DNA of 64,000 bases from Tribonema minus (taxonomy: Eukaryota > Sar > Xanthophyceae > Tribonematales > Tribonemataceae), in contig JAFCMP010000536.1 of assembly GCA_017506865.1 (NCBI GenBank), forward strand, positions 868,001 through 932,000, read 5' to 3'. The translations under genes and the position numbers were made by a program. Below are positions 11,801 to 22,300 of this stretch, piece after piece; within the stretch, counting starts at the first letter, position 1; every line of letters begins with the position of its first letter. A model generated the notes under the pieces. The model saw nothing but the letters and a program-made list of their open reading frames with translations, ran no database searches and had not been told where the DNA came from.

Positions 11801-14800
11801 CTTCGGCAATGCGCTCTTTCACAGCCCCAAGTGAACTACCCCCAAAATACAAAAGAAGCACATGGCCAGTGCTCTCACATTAGGGCTTGGAGCCACGACC
11901 GTGGCCCTGGGGCTGACGACCTGGGCGATCCACGGGTGCTTGAGCGCCTGCACGGCCGTCATGCGCTTAGCGGGGTCCAGCACGAGAAGATGCTCCACAA
12001 AGCTCTGCAGCGGAATAATGATCGCACACATTCACTGCCTGTTTGTAAAACGGTATAGGCATGCTAGAAAATACGATTTCCACGCATGGTGTGCACGAGA
12101 AACGGTTGCTTGGCGCGCATGGCGCAGTGCGAGGCATGGACGCACTTCAACGTGTCATCATTTGTAAGGCAAACACGTTGCCATGATGATGACCGGTATC
12201 AGAAACGCACGAGCCTGCATCGCCATAATGCGCTTGGCGGGGTCCAGCACGAGAAGATGCAGAAAGTACGATGTTGCACACACAAAGTGCTGATTGCACA
12301 CGGTGCACGGGGCACCAGTAATTCAGGACATTACTTCAAGCTATTGTGTGCAAGAGGAAGGTTGGGGGGAGGGGAGGGACCTGACGCTAACCTAACCCTA
12401 AGCCTGAATGCGCTCATGCCACGCTCTCCAAGCACTTGGCAAAGCATAGGCCTGCCTCAAGTTGTTTGTGTCTTGCAGGATGACATCATGGTGCCAGCGA
12501 TGATGTTTGAGAGCGCCATTAACAACCAGCAAACAGAACAATGCGATTTGTGCACCTTTGAAACGTGGAGTCAGGGCCTTGACAGTGGACCACAAGAGCT
12601 CGGAAAACGCCGTGAAGACTGCGGATGGAAACGCATTGTCCTGGACCGTGAGGGAGTCTACCTTCGAGATCACCACTGAGAACATTTGTGCTTCAAAATC
12701 ACCACTAATAAGGGCTGTATACCTTGGCGCCGGTGCTGACGCTCATGTTGGGCTTGACAGAGGATCCCAGAGCAGACCGAGGCGAAAACTGGAGCTAGCA
12801 CAAGTCATCAAAATGCACTGCTGTACCATGAGAGAGTCATGTGTGAGACCATACAACAAAGTTGAGCCTTGAAATCACCACCAATAAGGGCTGTGTACCT
12901 TGGCAACAGCGCTGACGCGCATGTCAGCGGGCCAGGACCACACGCCCGCCTTGACCGCCTCCAGCACCTGTCGCGCGCGCACACGCATTAAAACGTTCAG
13001 TACACAGAGCTTGAGTCACAACCATACACTTTGAACAATGCACATATGCACGCGATGCACGCAACGCACACGCATGCGGACTCTCTTGAGTACAAACAGA
13101 ATATAAAAATATGCATATATGTATGCTGATCCTGATGACAGCCAGTCATGCCTCCTGTGTGCTGGGCAAATACATGCGTCGAAACCTACGAGCACGCGAG
13201 CGATGCGCCTCAGGTGGAGAAGGAAGGATTGGTGGTGACAGCAGGCAGTTGGCAACGACTGTGATGAAGGTCATGCGCGTACGGCACAAGACTTCAAAGT
13301 TCAAAACGCTGTCACTTCAAGCAAGGAACTTCAAGATGACGCACCGCAAAGTCGTCGGCGCCGGCGAAGGGGGCGTAGCCCGTCAGCAGCATGAACACCA
13401 GCACGCCTGCGCGCAGGAGGTGTCACAGGCGGCACAGCTCAGCATGTGCCAAGCTTCACTTTACAACATGTGCAATTAGAATGTGTTGGTGGACACAGAC
13501 CATCAGAATGAGTTCTTCAGGCACAGCCAATGAACAAGAAAGCAAAACCAAACAGGACGGGCTGCATAACCATCTGCTCGTGGTGACGAATGGTAAACCA
13601 CTGAGCCACCATCTGCACGTGTAGCCACGGGCAGCTCTAGTGCAAAATAACACACGCCATCAGCGTCTCATCTTGCTCATGTTGAACAGCAGCAGAAGAG
13701 ACCCTACATACATACACGCATACCATACATGAGCAACAGGAGGCATTCAAAGTCCTCTAGTTCCTTCACGCAATCACAGCCAACGCCGGTTTTGGTGCTG
13801 CACTGTAGTCGAGCATCAAGACTTGTGAGTCCCAGCAATGACGTACTTCAACGCAGTTGACCATCACGCCGTATGAGTCTCAGCAATGACTCACCTAGGC
13901 TCCAGAGGTCGCAAGCGCAGGTGTAACTGCCGCTCAGGACCTCTGGGGCCACCGAATACGGCGTGCCCACCGGGACGTGCATGACCTGACGCGACGGGGG
14001 TACGCGCAGCGTCGACGAGCGTTGAGTGAAAAAAACAGCATATGATCATATGAGACAGCGCTATGACACTGGTCAAGCGCACTGAAAATCCTGCACACCT
14101 GCTGCGCATGCTCTCACTTGAACTGAACTTCAACAGCACGCTGACGTGAAGTTGCCAGGTACACCCCGGGGCGCCACTCCGGTCACAGCAGCCGAAGCCA
14201 CAAGTGGCGATGACCAAGAAATCACTCCACATTCTCAGTGTCAGCGTGGACAACAGAACTGCCAACATGCGCACCAGGCACAACAGTCGTTGTGCGTGGC
14301 GGCGCGGATGCTCAAAACAGTACCTCGACTGTACTTCACCAGCGCGCGGCATGTAATGCTGTTGCGTAGGTGTCGAGGGCGTCTCAGTGCCCGCGCGACC
14401 AAATCAGCAACCATCTCAAAACACGAGGCGAGCAAGTGCTGTGTGCTGAGCACTGAGGCGCACATATAACCATACTTGAACAGCAGGCGACACACTGAAG
14501 TGCAGGTGCCGAAGGCACCTCTGCGTGCCGCTTGGTTGCGACAGCAAGCATCACGTGCGGCGTTGCAATCATTGAGATGAGTGCGTGTGATCATGCGCTG
14601 AGCGCTGACCTCGTTCTCGCCAAAGTGCCGGCTGAGGCCAAAGTCGATCAGCTTGAGCTCCGCCGTGGGGGACGCGTCCTCAAACACCCAGTTCTCTGGA
14701 GAGCACGCCGAGACGAGAAAGCAGGGACAGATGAAACAGTTACAAAGAGTTTGCAATACATAAACATGCATGGGCGATGCGTCCTCAAACACCCAGTTCT

Positions 14801-17800
14801 CTGCAGCGCACGCCGAGACAACGCGCGCAGGGACAAAGAAAGCAGTTACAAAGTGCGTACTTGCATACATGCGCGAGGGACGCGTCGTCATGAACCCAGT
14901 TCTCTGCGGCGCACGCCGAGGCGAAACGCACACGGATAGGGACGGCTGTCACAAGACCTCCACAAAGTGGCAAGACAAAAATGGTGGACGCTTCCAGCGT
15001 GCGCAGCCGCCACCTACGGCAATCAAGCACACACCGTTTTGAAGCATCACCGTGCCTCTCATTGCGTGCATACGCAGCAGCTCAGAGTCCAGTGACCCCC
15101 ACGCACCCTACGCATTTGACTGCCACGCCACAGCGCGTGTGAGAGCGTGCAATCGAAAACGCGAAACCGACGTGTCCGTCTCACCAAGCTTGAGGTCGCG
15201 GTGGCAGATGGAGTGGTTGTGCCAGTGATGCACCGTGCTGAGCATCTTCCTATAAAGCGTGATCAGCGCTCTACAGATCGTTTCAGCGGTTCATTCTGCA
15301 CAGCACCACGTGTACACACGCAAGCGAACATGTAGTAGCATTGCACAGCGCAACAGTCCCCACCGCTCACCGAACTGAAGAGCAACTTCCGGACTAGGTC
15401 AGCGCTCATCAAACTACCTCTTAACCACCGACCTCCCTGCATCAATGTCGCCATTAGCTGAGTGAACACCAAAGTGCAACAGCGCCCACTCTCACCGAGC
15501 TTGAGGTCGCGGTGGCAGATGGAGTGGTCGTGGCAGTGGCGCACGGCGCTGAGCATCTTCCGCGCGAGGTCCGCGCACAGCGCCTCGCTGTAGCGGCCGT
15601 TGGCGTTGAGCCGTGTCAGCAGCTCGCCGCCCGTGCAGAGCTCCATGATGAGGCTCACCGTGTCGCGCGCGGGGGACTCGTAGATCTCCAGCAGCCTCAC
15701 AATGTTGGGGTGTGGGGGGGGGGGGGGGGGGGGGGGGGGAGGCGGTCAATCGCAGCACTGTGTTGGGGTGGCTGGTTTGTGCCGGGAAGGCAGCAGGAGG
15801 TGGGAGGGGGGACTGGCGAATCGCAGATGACTCGTAGATGTACACGTGCAGCCTCATGATATCGGGGTGGCTAGTTTGTAGCAGGAATGCGCGCGGGGGG
15901 GAAGGGGCGGGAGTGGTCACTCGCAGGAGACCGGTAGAGATGCACATGCAGCCCTCGTGATATTGGGGTGGCTGGATTGTGCCACAGGAAGGCAAGGGGA
16001 GGGGGGGAGGGGGGAGTAGTCAATCGCTGGCAGCTGGTGAAGTAGTACAGGCGTAATAATCAGCTGCAGGCGGCCGTTTTAGTAGAACATGCGCGAAGGA
16101 ATGTTGCATTGAGTGCACATCCACAGAGAGGGCTTTTCGCGCCCCTTGCGAAGCGAAATTAATAAAAGTACATGCCCGTTGGCTTTCTGGAAGTGTTGGC
16201 CTGATATGGTCATGAGCACGCGCCGCGTCAGGCAGAAAAGGCGGGCGGGTCGCGCAATCACTCGCGGTCAACACAGTTTCAGAAGAGCAGCTGATCTGAC
16301 CTCCACACAGCGCGGGGGCATTCCCGCAGTCCTACTGTACACGGCGGGTCGCGCGCACTCACTTGAGCGTAGACATGACCTCAATCTCGTTGCGCAGCTC
16401 GCCCATCTTGCGGAAGTCGCGCAGGCGGTCCAGGCGCAGCGTCTTCATGGCGTACTCCACGCCCGTGCCGCGGTGGCGCACAATCTGCAAGCGCGCAAGG
16501 GAAAACAGCTCTGACGTCAGAAATCATTGTTAATTAGCACGTGCAAGATCGGCATGAATTTGTATGAGGCAGCGTGTTAGCTGGTTTAGTTGCCGCCTGA
16601 TGGCGGCGTCAATCCTTCATGGCGTGCTCCACGCCCGTGCCGCGGTGGCGCACAATCTGCGAGCGCGCGCGCGCAGATGAGCGCTGGCGTCAAATATCAA
16701 CAGCAAATTCGCACGTCACAGATCAACATCGATGCATCGATGCGCGCGTAAAAAATCGGCGCTGATGTCAACGATCAGCATCGATTCGTACGTCCAGAAC
16801 CAACATGATTGGCATGAGCCAGCACATTGGCGGGTGCGGTCGCCGACCGATGCCAGGGGGGCGTGGCAGCAGTGACCCTTCATAGCGTGCTTCACGCCCG
16901 TGCCGCGGTGATGCACAATCTGCAGTGCGCATGCGCGCAGGCACGGGAGCGGGCAGATGAGAGCAGTCTCTGCTGAATCGACCGAAGCACCTAACATTGA
17001 CTCATGCTGAGAGACTGTGGTGGCAGTGAGCCGTGTATGGTGCCGCCATGGCGCACACACAGCCTACATGGCGCGCCATGTGCAGGAGAGGCCACAATGA
17101 CGAGCGCCATTGGCCAAATCGACATTATTACGCACTGGTCAGGTGCTCGTGCAGACGCCGACCGCGATGCCAGGGCAGCATGACCGGCAGTGCCCTAATC
17201 CTAACCTAGTAGCAGTCAAACACACAACGTACGGAGCATTGCTGCCTCACGCAATGCCGCTGCCGCTGAGCAGCCGCATGAGCAGCGCTGACCCATCCTT
17301 GAGCCTAACGTCAACCCGACTCTGACCTCAAGTATACATACGTACCTGCACGACGCCACTGATGCCGACGCCAAGCAGCTGCGTGGGCCCACTAACCACA
17401 ACCCTCTGCCCTAACCCTAAGCTAACCCAGATATACATACGTACCTGCACGACGCCGCTGATGCCGACGCCGAGCAGCCGCTGAGGCCCACTAACCCTAA
17501 CCTTAACCTTAACCCTGAGCCTAACCCTAACCCTAGCATCACACTAAGCATACATGCGTACCTGCACAACGCCGCTGATGCTAACGCCAAGCAGCCGCGT
17601 TGGCCCACTAACCCCAACCCCAATCCCATTACCCTAACCCCCACTGACGCCAACCCAAACCCTTCGCCCCAACCCCCACTCACCCTCAACCCCATCCCTT
17701 ACCCTAACCCTAACCTAGCCTTGAGTTCACATACTACCTGCACGACGCCGCTGATGCCGACGCCCAGCAGCCGCATGGGCTCCACGTCGTAGACGGCGCA

Positions 17801-18728
17801 CACGTCGCGGACCTCGCTGAGGATGAGGTTCTGTATGATGGCCTTCTTCTGACGCTTCCTGAAGAAGTCCAATAAAATCAGGGGGGGGGGGGGGGGGGAT
17901 GTGAAGGGGGAAAGTGTGTGTCAGCGCCTGCGATCGCTTGGAACCGTGCGCGAGACTGAAGCCAACAGTGAAAGTACAACCTGGACATCTTGAGGTACAG
18001 AATATATAATTCTTGAAGTAGCAGACCTGAGGCAGTAGTCAAAGGAGTCGTGCTACTTCGACGTCCCCGCAGCACTTGAAGTACATCTTCAAATAGGTAC
18101 ACAGTATAACCTCATCCTTCACAATACTTCTCTGAAGGACAGAATACTTCTCTGAAGTGTACAAACTTGAAGTAAACAGACCTGAGGCAGTAGCCAATGG
18201 AGGCACGCCGCTCGTGCTCCTTGAGGTCCCTGCAGCGTTTGAATTTATCTTCACAAGACTTATCTGAAGTACACAATCTTGAAGTAACAGACCTGAGGCA
18301 GTAGCCAATGGAGGCACGCCGCTCGTGCTCCTTAAGGTCCCTGCAGCACTCGCGGCTGCCGCCGGCGTCCGTCTGGGGGCCCTCCACCAGCTCCTCCAGG
18401 CACGGCGACAGACCCTGCAGAGCGTAAGTGTGGGCAGGTTCAGACATGTGGCAATGGACAAGTGGCACATGCCACTTTCATCTGCATGCAGTGGCCAAGT
18501 ACTGGTCACGAGGACGGCAGAATCAAACGCACGTGGCAACATGTCATCAGCAGCACGAAGCGAGATGCTCATGGTGGCAGGTGAGATGATGTACTGTTGA
18601 AGTACTTCAAGTGACAGTACTTCAACATGTGACACAACGAATCGAGCGCTCAAGCTCACCTTGTAGATGCTCTCAAACTGGCTGCTGGAGAGCGTGGTCT
18701 TGCGCTGTATCTGCAAGGGCGGCGGCAT
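5852..18728 (-). CDS. Calcium-dependent protein kinase (CDPK), 16 exons
   Basis: Exons in order: 18660..18728, 18293..18414, 17738..17858, 16363..16484, 15496..about 15713, 14610..14695, 13895..13985, 13345..13406, 12899..12967, 11879..12004, 11424..11513, 9956..10029, 8813..8880, 7615..7805, 6448..6516, 5852..5959. This gives about 560 residues, and phases agree at every junction except the 5' end of exon 5, where a C homopolymer hides the acceptor. The kinase domain shows a relaxed glycine loop (GVGISGVVQ), the lysine of EYAMK, the glutamate of RNEIEVM, CHRDLKLENW, LIDFGLS, SVAPEV and KRMTAVQALKHPW. A junction helix and a calmodulin-like part with four EF-hand positions follow. Only the first loop (DTDCNGLISLDD) is near canonical; the others lack key acidic ligands. 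Residue context RRASI near residue 58 is a basophilic kinase site. The start could lie further upstream (ATG at 18791, or a spliced exon). It is expected to phosphorylate Ser/Thr targets in response to calcium. Confidence 0.88.
6942..7535 (-). repeat. Four degenerate copies of the 3' edge of CDPK exon 14
   Basis: The end of exon 14 (residues GKQITADE plus the GTGAGC donor, 7611-7640) recurs in the downstream intron at about 6942-6985, 7063-7110, 7318-7370 and 7472-7535. The copies keep the GGTGAG or similar donor core and the phrase coding for GKQITADE, but carry substitutions and short gaps in the exon part. Adjacent sequence such as CTTGCTTCACACGGAACC is duplicated too (6907 and 7409), so the unit includes both exon and intron. 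Confidence 0.8.
7175..7245 (+). repeat. Inverted tandem copies of the 5' edge of CDPK exon 14
   Basis: Two adjacent copies of the exon 14 start (ATGGACCACTCTGGCAACAT, coding MDHSGNI) lie here on the plus strand, opposite to the gene. The true exon edge is at 7786-7805 on the minus strand. A direct, minus-strand copy of the same edge lies at about 7931-7995 (MHHRGKIRHNDF), and a weaker one at about 8170-8215. Confidence 0.75.
8467..9118 (-). repeat. Copies of CDPK exon 13 edges around the exon
   Basis: The 3' edge of exon 13 (ELRALLDAVG plus donor) is repeated downstream at about 8467-8515 (donor GTGAGC) and 8640-8690 (donor GTAAGT). Its 5' edge (acceptor plus YALERSG) is repeated upstream at about 9085-9118. 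The true exon is 8813-8880. Short flanking intron sequence is repeated as well, including GTGCTCAGCAC at 8441 and 8603. Confidence 0.8.
9580..9865 (-). repeat. Two copies of the EF-hand exon 3' edge
   Basis: The sequence coding for IDTDxNGLxSLDDMR plus its GTGCGT donor (true exon 9956-10029) recurs at about 9815-9865, where it still reads IDTDRNGLTSLDDMR with the donor, and more weakly at about 9580-9620 (IDTDRNALI). Confidence 0.75.
11323..11365 (-). repeat. Copy of the CDPK exon 11 3' edge
   Basis: This repeats the end of exon 11 (coding VAFSMEPWQ) and the GTATGTAT donor, about 85 bp downstream of the true edge at 11424. The intron stretch beyond it (ATAGGTATGCAGGTATACTG, about 11286 and 11384) is duplicated too. 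Confidence 0.8.
14765..14915 (-). repeat. Two copies of the CDPK exon 6 5' edge
   Basis: The start of the exon coding for ENWVFEDAS with its CAG acceptor (true edge 14695) is repeated upstream at about 14770-14815 (nearly exact) and 14880-14915 (ENWVHDDAS). Confidence 0.8.
15180..15255 (-). repeat. Copy of the CDPK exon 5 3' edge
   Basis: This is a degenerate copy of the catalytic-loop end of exon 5 (coding SICHRDLKL), including its GTGAGA donor. The true edge is at 15496. The catalytic motif is only partly kept in the copy. Confidence 0.75.
15714..15975 (-). repeat. C26 homopolymer and three copies of the exon 5 5' edge
   Basis: On the coding strand the kinase exon beginning HPNIVRLLEIYE is directly preceded by 26 cytosines (15714-15739) with no AG acceptor. 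Upstream copies at about 15750-15785, 15825-15865 and 15940-15975 each keep a clean acceptor (CAG or TAG) followed by CCACCCC. The original acceptor therefore probably looked like theirs. Confidence 0.75.
16131..16158 (+). mobile_element. Relic of the retrotransposon 3' end inside a CDPK intron
   Basis: The sequence GGCTTTTCGCGCCCC...AATTAATAAAAGTACA closely matches the last 40 bp of the full element (38740-38780). It lies in the intron between CDPK exons 4 and 5, in the opposite direction to the gene. It is either a severely 5'-truncated insertion or a non-autonomous relative. Confidence 0.55.
16614..16925 (-). repeat. Two copies of the CDPK exon 4 5' edge
   Basis: The acceptor plus IVRHRGTGVE edge (true edge 16484) is repeated at about 16614-16665 (almost exact) and 16878-16925 (IVHHRGTGVKHAM). 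Confidence 0.8.
17339..17735 (-). repeat. Copies of the CDPK exon 3 3' edge mixed with telomere-type repeats
   Basis: The end of exon 3 (coding LLGVGISGVVQ, donor GTA) is repeated downstream at about 17339-17385, 17440-17485 and 17558-17600; the true edge is at 17738. Between the copies lie runs of CCCTAA and variants (about 17405-17425, 17490-17550, 17610-17720). The array is thus a compound of exon edge, donor and telomere-like spacer. Confidence 0.8.
17881..17898 (+). repeat. G18 homopolymer (C18 on the coding strand)
   Basis: This lies 22 nt upstream of the acceptor of CDPK exon 3, where a polypyrimidine tract is expected. Similar C tracts precede other acceptors in the window. Confidence 0.7.
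18178..18232 (-). repeat. Copy of the CDPK exon 2 3' edge
   Basis: This is a near-exact copy of the edge coding EHERRASIGYCLR with its GTCTGTTAC donor (true edge 18293). A third, weaker copy lies at about 18020-18060. The spacer is rich in TTGAAGT motifs. Confidence 0.8.
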
Positions 18729-19189
18729 GCACCTGCCGGGGAGGCTGTAGCGCAACGGCAGGGCAAACCAAGTATTGCGAGCGTCAGCCACTGTATATAG
18801 AACGCCTCGTACTGGAGGAAATAGTGACTACACGTGCGCGGTAGTGGTGCCTGATTGACTGTAGCTGACAGTTGCCGAGCTGGTGATGTGAGGCGTGATG
18901 CGCCTCGGTGAGCGCGTGCTTGCCTCATTGGCAGCGCCGCGTCTCATTGCGCATCAGTGCTCAGCGGCGAACTTTCCACCCAGAGCTGAGTGGGCTCATG
19001 TCTCACACCTGGGGTTGCCAGAAGGCGGCTTGAGAGAGATGTTTGTGAAGGACGCGCATGGACAGAGAATCAACCTTGAAGTGCGCAAGCCTGGTGAAAA
19101 AACTCACTCTGACCTCAACAGTACAGGTGGGCACAGCGGCATTGCGCGATTCACAGCCTGTCTGCACAATGCTGTACAATCACCTGTGC

Positions 19190-19245
19190 GTCGCGCACAG
19201 GGGGCGGTGGCGGCGCCATGGATTCATGTAGCTGCGGCGGCATGT
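19190..19245 (-). repeat. Copy of the cyclin Y terminal-exon edge
   Basis: This repeats the stretch coding SYTDSMVPPPPPVR (true copy 19387-19440), with changes (LHESMAPPPPPVRDAQ). The in-frame TAG of the true exon is not kept. Confidence 0.7.
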
Positions 19246-19382
19246 ATATACTTGGAAGTATTTGTGTACACTGCAGCCCTGGTATATATGCATGACCAGT
19301 GAGCAGATACCGAACGCAACGGGAACAGCCTAAACCCATTGAATACAGCACCTGTATTTACGTATCAGTAGAAAACCGTTGC

Positions 19383-22300
19383 CTACCTGCGCGTGCGCAC
19401 GGGCGGCGGCGGCGGCACCATGGAGTCGGTGTAGCTGCGGCGGCGCTTGTGGGCGTCGTCGCCGCCGGCGGTACTGATGGCGATCGCTTTGTTCCTCGCG
19501 CTAGCGGCAGCCGAGGCGGCGGCGTTCAGCAGCAGGCACCAGTTCCGCAGCCTGAAGAAGTACCTGAAGGGAGCGACGGGGTGGAGAGTGGGGAGTCAAG
19601 AGTCTGAGTGTAAGACTCGCTGCTCGGCTTAAGTAAGTGGCGAGGTGGGGAGTAGTGGGTCAGAGTCTGAGTGGACGACGCGTGCTACAAGGGGCGTTAC
19701 GCTGCTTGCGCGCACGTATGACTCCGTGTGATGCTCAAGACACGGCGAGTGAAGTGCCAGAGACGCGGTTGTTTCCCATGCGCTGCATAGACACACTGCA
19801 AATCACATGACCGGGTCAACTCGCTATCCTGAGACCGCCAGATCTGATCTCAGTGAATGCCAGAACTGATTCAATTTTTGAGCACTGTCCACAGTGCCCT
19901 GGCGCTTTATGCCAGCTCCTGTTGCCAGCCCGCTGCCGCTTTTAACCACGCGCCATAGCTATCTTACCTGACTTTGTCTTTCCCTTTTATCATCCTGAGA
20001 AGGATCGTGCAGCGCCACGATATGAGAGCAAGGGCACCAGTCAACTTCAAGTGCATTTCAATCAACTTCAAGAGCATCGCAATGACCTTCCCCTCTCACC
20101 TGGCGAAGTTGCTGCTGTCCACCCTGACGTTGTACTGCAGGGCCTGCAGCACCGCCACCTCCAGCTCGTTGATGCGCTTTAGCGTCAGGCGCCCCACCTG
20201 ACAGTGCTCAGCAATGGACAGGTACAGACGCGTGAGTGTACTGATCAAGGCTGATGTGTGACGATATTACGTGAAAAGGCGAAGTGCTGAGGGGCGCACA
20301 ACAATGTTTGCGGAATGAGCGCCCTGGCGGCATGGCAGCAAGGTCATGCATGCTGTGGATGAAACACGATCCAGCTCTTAGATGCCCTCAGTGAGGCGCT
20401 GCGTCACATGCCCAGCCTGGCCCACAACCACACACGTTCCATGACTACTCAGGAATGGACGCCATGCTGATGTGACACATGATAAAAGCTCATTGATGCG
20501 TTGCAGCGTCAGGCGCCCCACCTGACGGTGCGCAGCACGGACAGGTACAAAATGCCATTGCGCGATGTCGTTGAGAGAAAGTGAGATGCGCATCGGTACT
20601 CTGTGTCGCAGGGTACGTGTAGGTTCTGGTGCATGGCAAGCTCGACATCGACCATCTTTATTTTTTTTCTCGCCCTAAGCAACAAACAATAGTGCCCCAC
20701 CCGACAACACGTCAGCGAGCGTACATGAGCAGTGAGCGCACTGGTGGCATGGCAGCTGGAGCACGCATGCGAGGCAGAGGGTCGGTTTCAATCCGACATT
20801 TGGCTGCAGCAGCCCAGTTGGCGGGGCAACAATGCTGAGGTCGTTTCGCACCTTGCTGGCGAGGATCATGCCGCAGAGCGTGATGGAGTGCCAGTTGAGT
20901 AGTGACACACCTTAACTTCAACACTCAGTTTCTCTTTGGAACTTCAGAAGTGACTCACCCTTGCGAAGTCGACGCTCCACATGCTGAGGTCGTCCCACAC
21001 CTTGCTGGCGAGGATCATGCCACTCAGCGTAATGGAGCGCCAGTTGGTGCGGCACATGCGCAGCTCGCCCGCCGTCTCCATGAGCAGGCGCTCAATGTAG
21101 AACAGCGACGTCACCACGCAGTCGCACTCCAGCTGAGCCGTGCGGTAGATGTAACTGAAGAAGTCGTGCACCTGCGGCGGCGGCGGCGCGCAGCGTGTGA
21201 GGTAACGCGTGAGCAGGATGCAGAAGATGGGGTCATGCATGAACAACAGTGATCATCACGAGAGCATTGATCAGCAGATGCGACCAGCTGCCATGAGCAA
21301 GCCGAACTGACAGCGCTTGACAAACTTCAAGTTCAACACAGGGCTTTTTGATGCGCGGAGAGTTGATGTGCGGCGCCACCTGGCGAAAAGAGTGATGAAA
21401 AGCCGATGACCGAGCGCCACAGCGCGTTGCTGACTGGCACTAGAGCGCATGGCGCGTCCAAGTCACCTTCAATTTACAACTTGGAGTACTGACCAGCCCA
21501 TATATAACTGACCTGCTCAAAGGTGGGCATCTCGCCGTTGCGGCACGCGCGAAACGACATGACCGAGTCATCGAAGATGGCAAACTGCTTGGCAATGGGC
21601 CAGTCGAGCGCCGACCCCTGCAGGATGTGGTGGTGCAGTATGAGCGCTATCACGCGCACCATGCCCGCCACGTCCATATTGTCCACCGTCAGCCGCACCT
21701 CCAGGCTGCAACGGGAGAACACACAAGTGAGTGAGGGAGAGGGTCTGGCCCGGCATGCGTGCGTGCAGCATGGTCTGCGAGTGTGCTACACAATGGGTGT
21801 ACATGAAGCGAGGCTTTGAAGCCTACGCCAGCTGCGATATCCGTCATGCACCATGCCCGCCACGTCCATATTGTCCACCGTGAGCCGCACCTCCAGGCTG
21901 CGTGCGGGGCAATGCACGGGCCGTATTGAGCAACGGGGAGTTACGGTGTGGATGAATACTGTTCGCCAGTACCAATGAGAGCTGATCATGCACGGGCTGT
22001 AGTCGGAAGTGACGCTCCAGCAATGGTGACAGCAACGTCCATATTGTCCACCGTCAGCCGCACCTCCAGGCTGCGCACGAGGCAATGCACGGGCCGTATC
22101 GAGCAACGGGGAGTAAGGATGCGGGTGATTATTGTCCGCCTGCGCGTGCTGCAAGTTCACGAGCTGTAGATGAAGTGACGCTCCAGAAACGTGCTGTCCA
22201 CTCGAATGCACCGTCAGGGGAAAACAGACAGCTGAGCCAGAGAGCGAGCTCGTCATACATGTGTGCAAGTACTCCCGGAGGTCGCGCACACCAGCGCCGG

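Noticed and set aside
17395-17720. A chromosome end
   Set aside because: The CCCTAA tracts are short and mixed with exon copies, and gene sequence continues on both sides.
18660-19563. Fusion of cyclin Y and the CDPK into one gene
   Set aside because: The cyclin exon ends in phase 2 if spliced, while the kinase exon needs phase 0, so direct splicing breaks the kinase frame. A separate ATG (18728) is available for the kinase.
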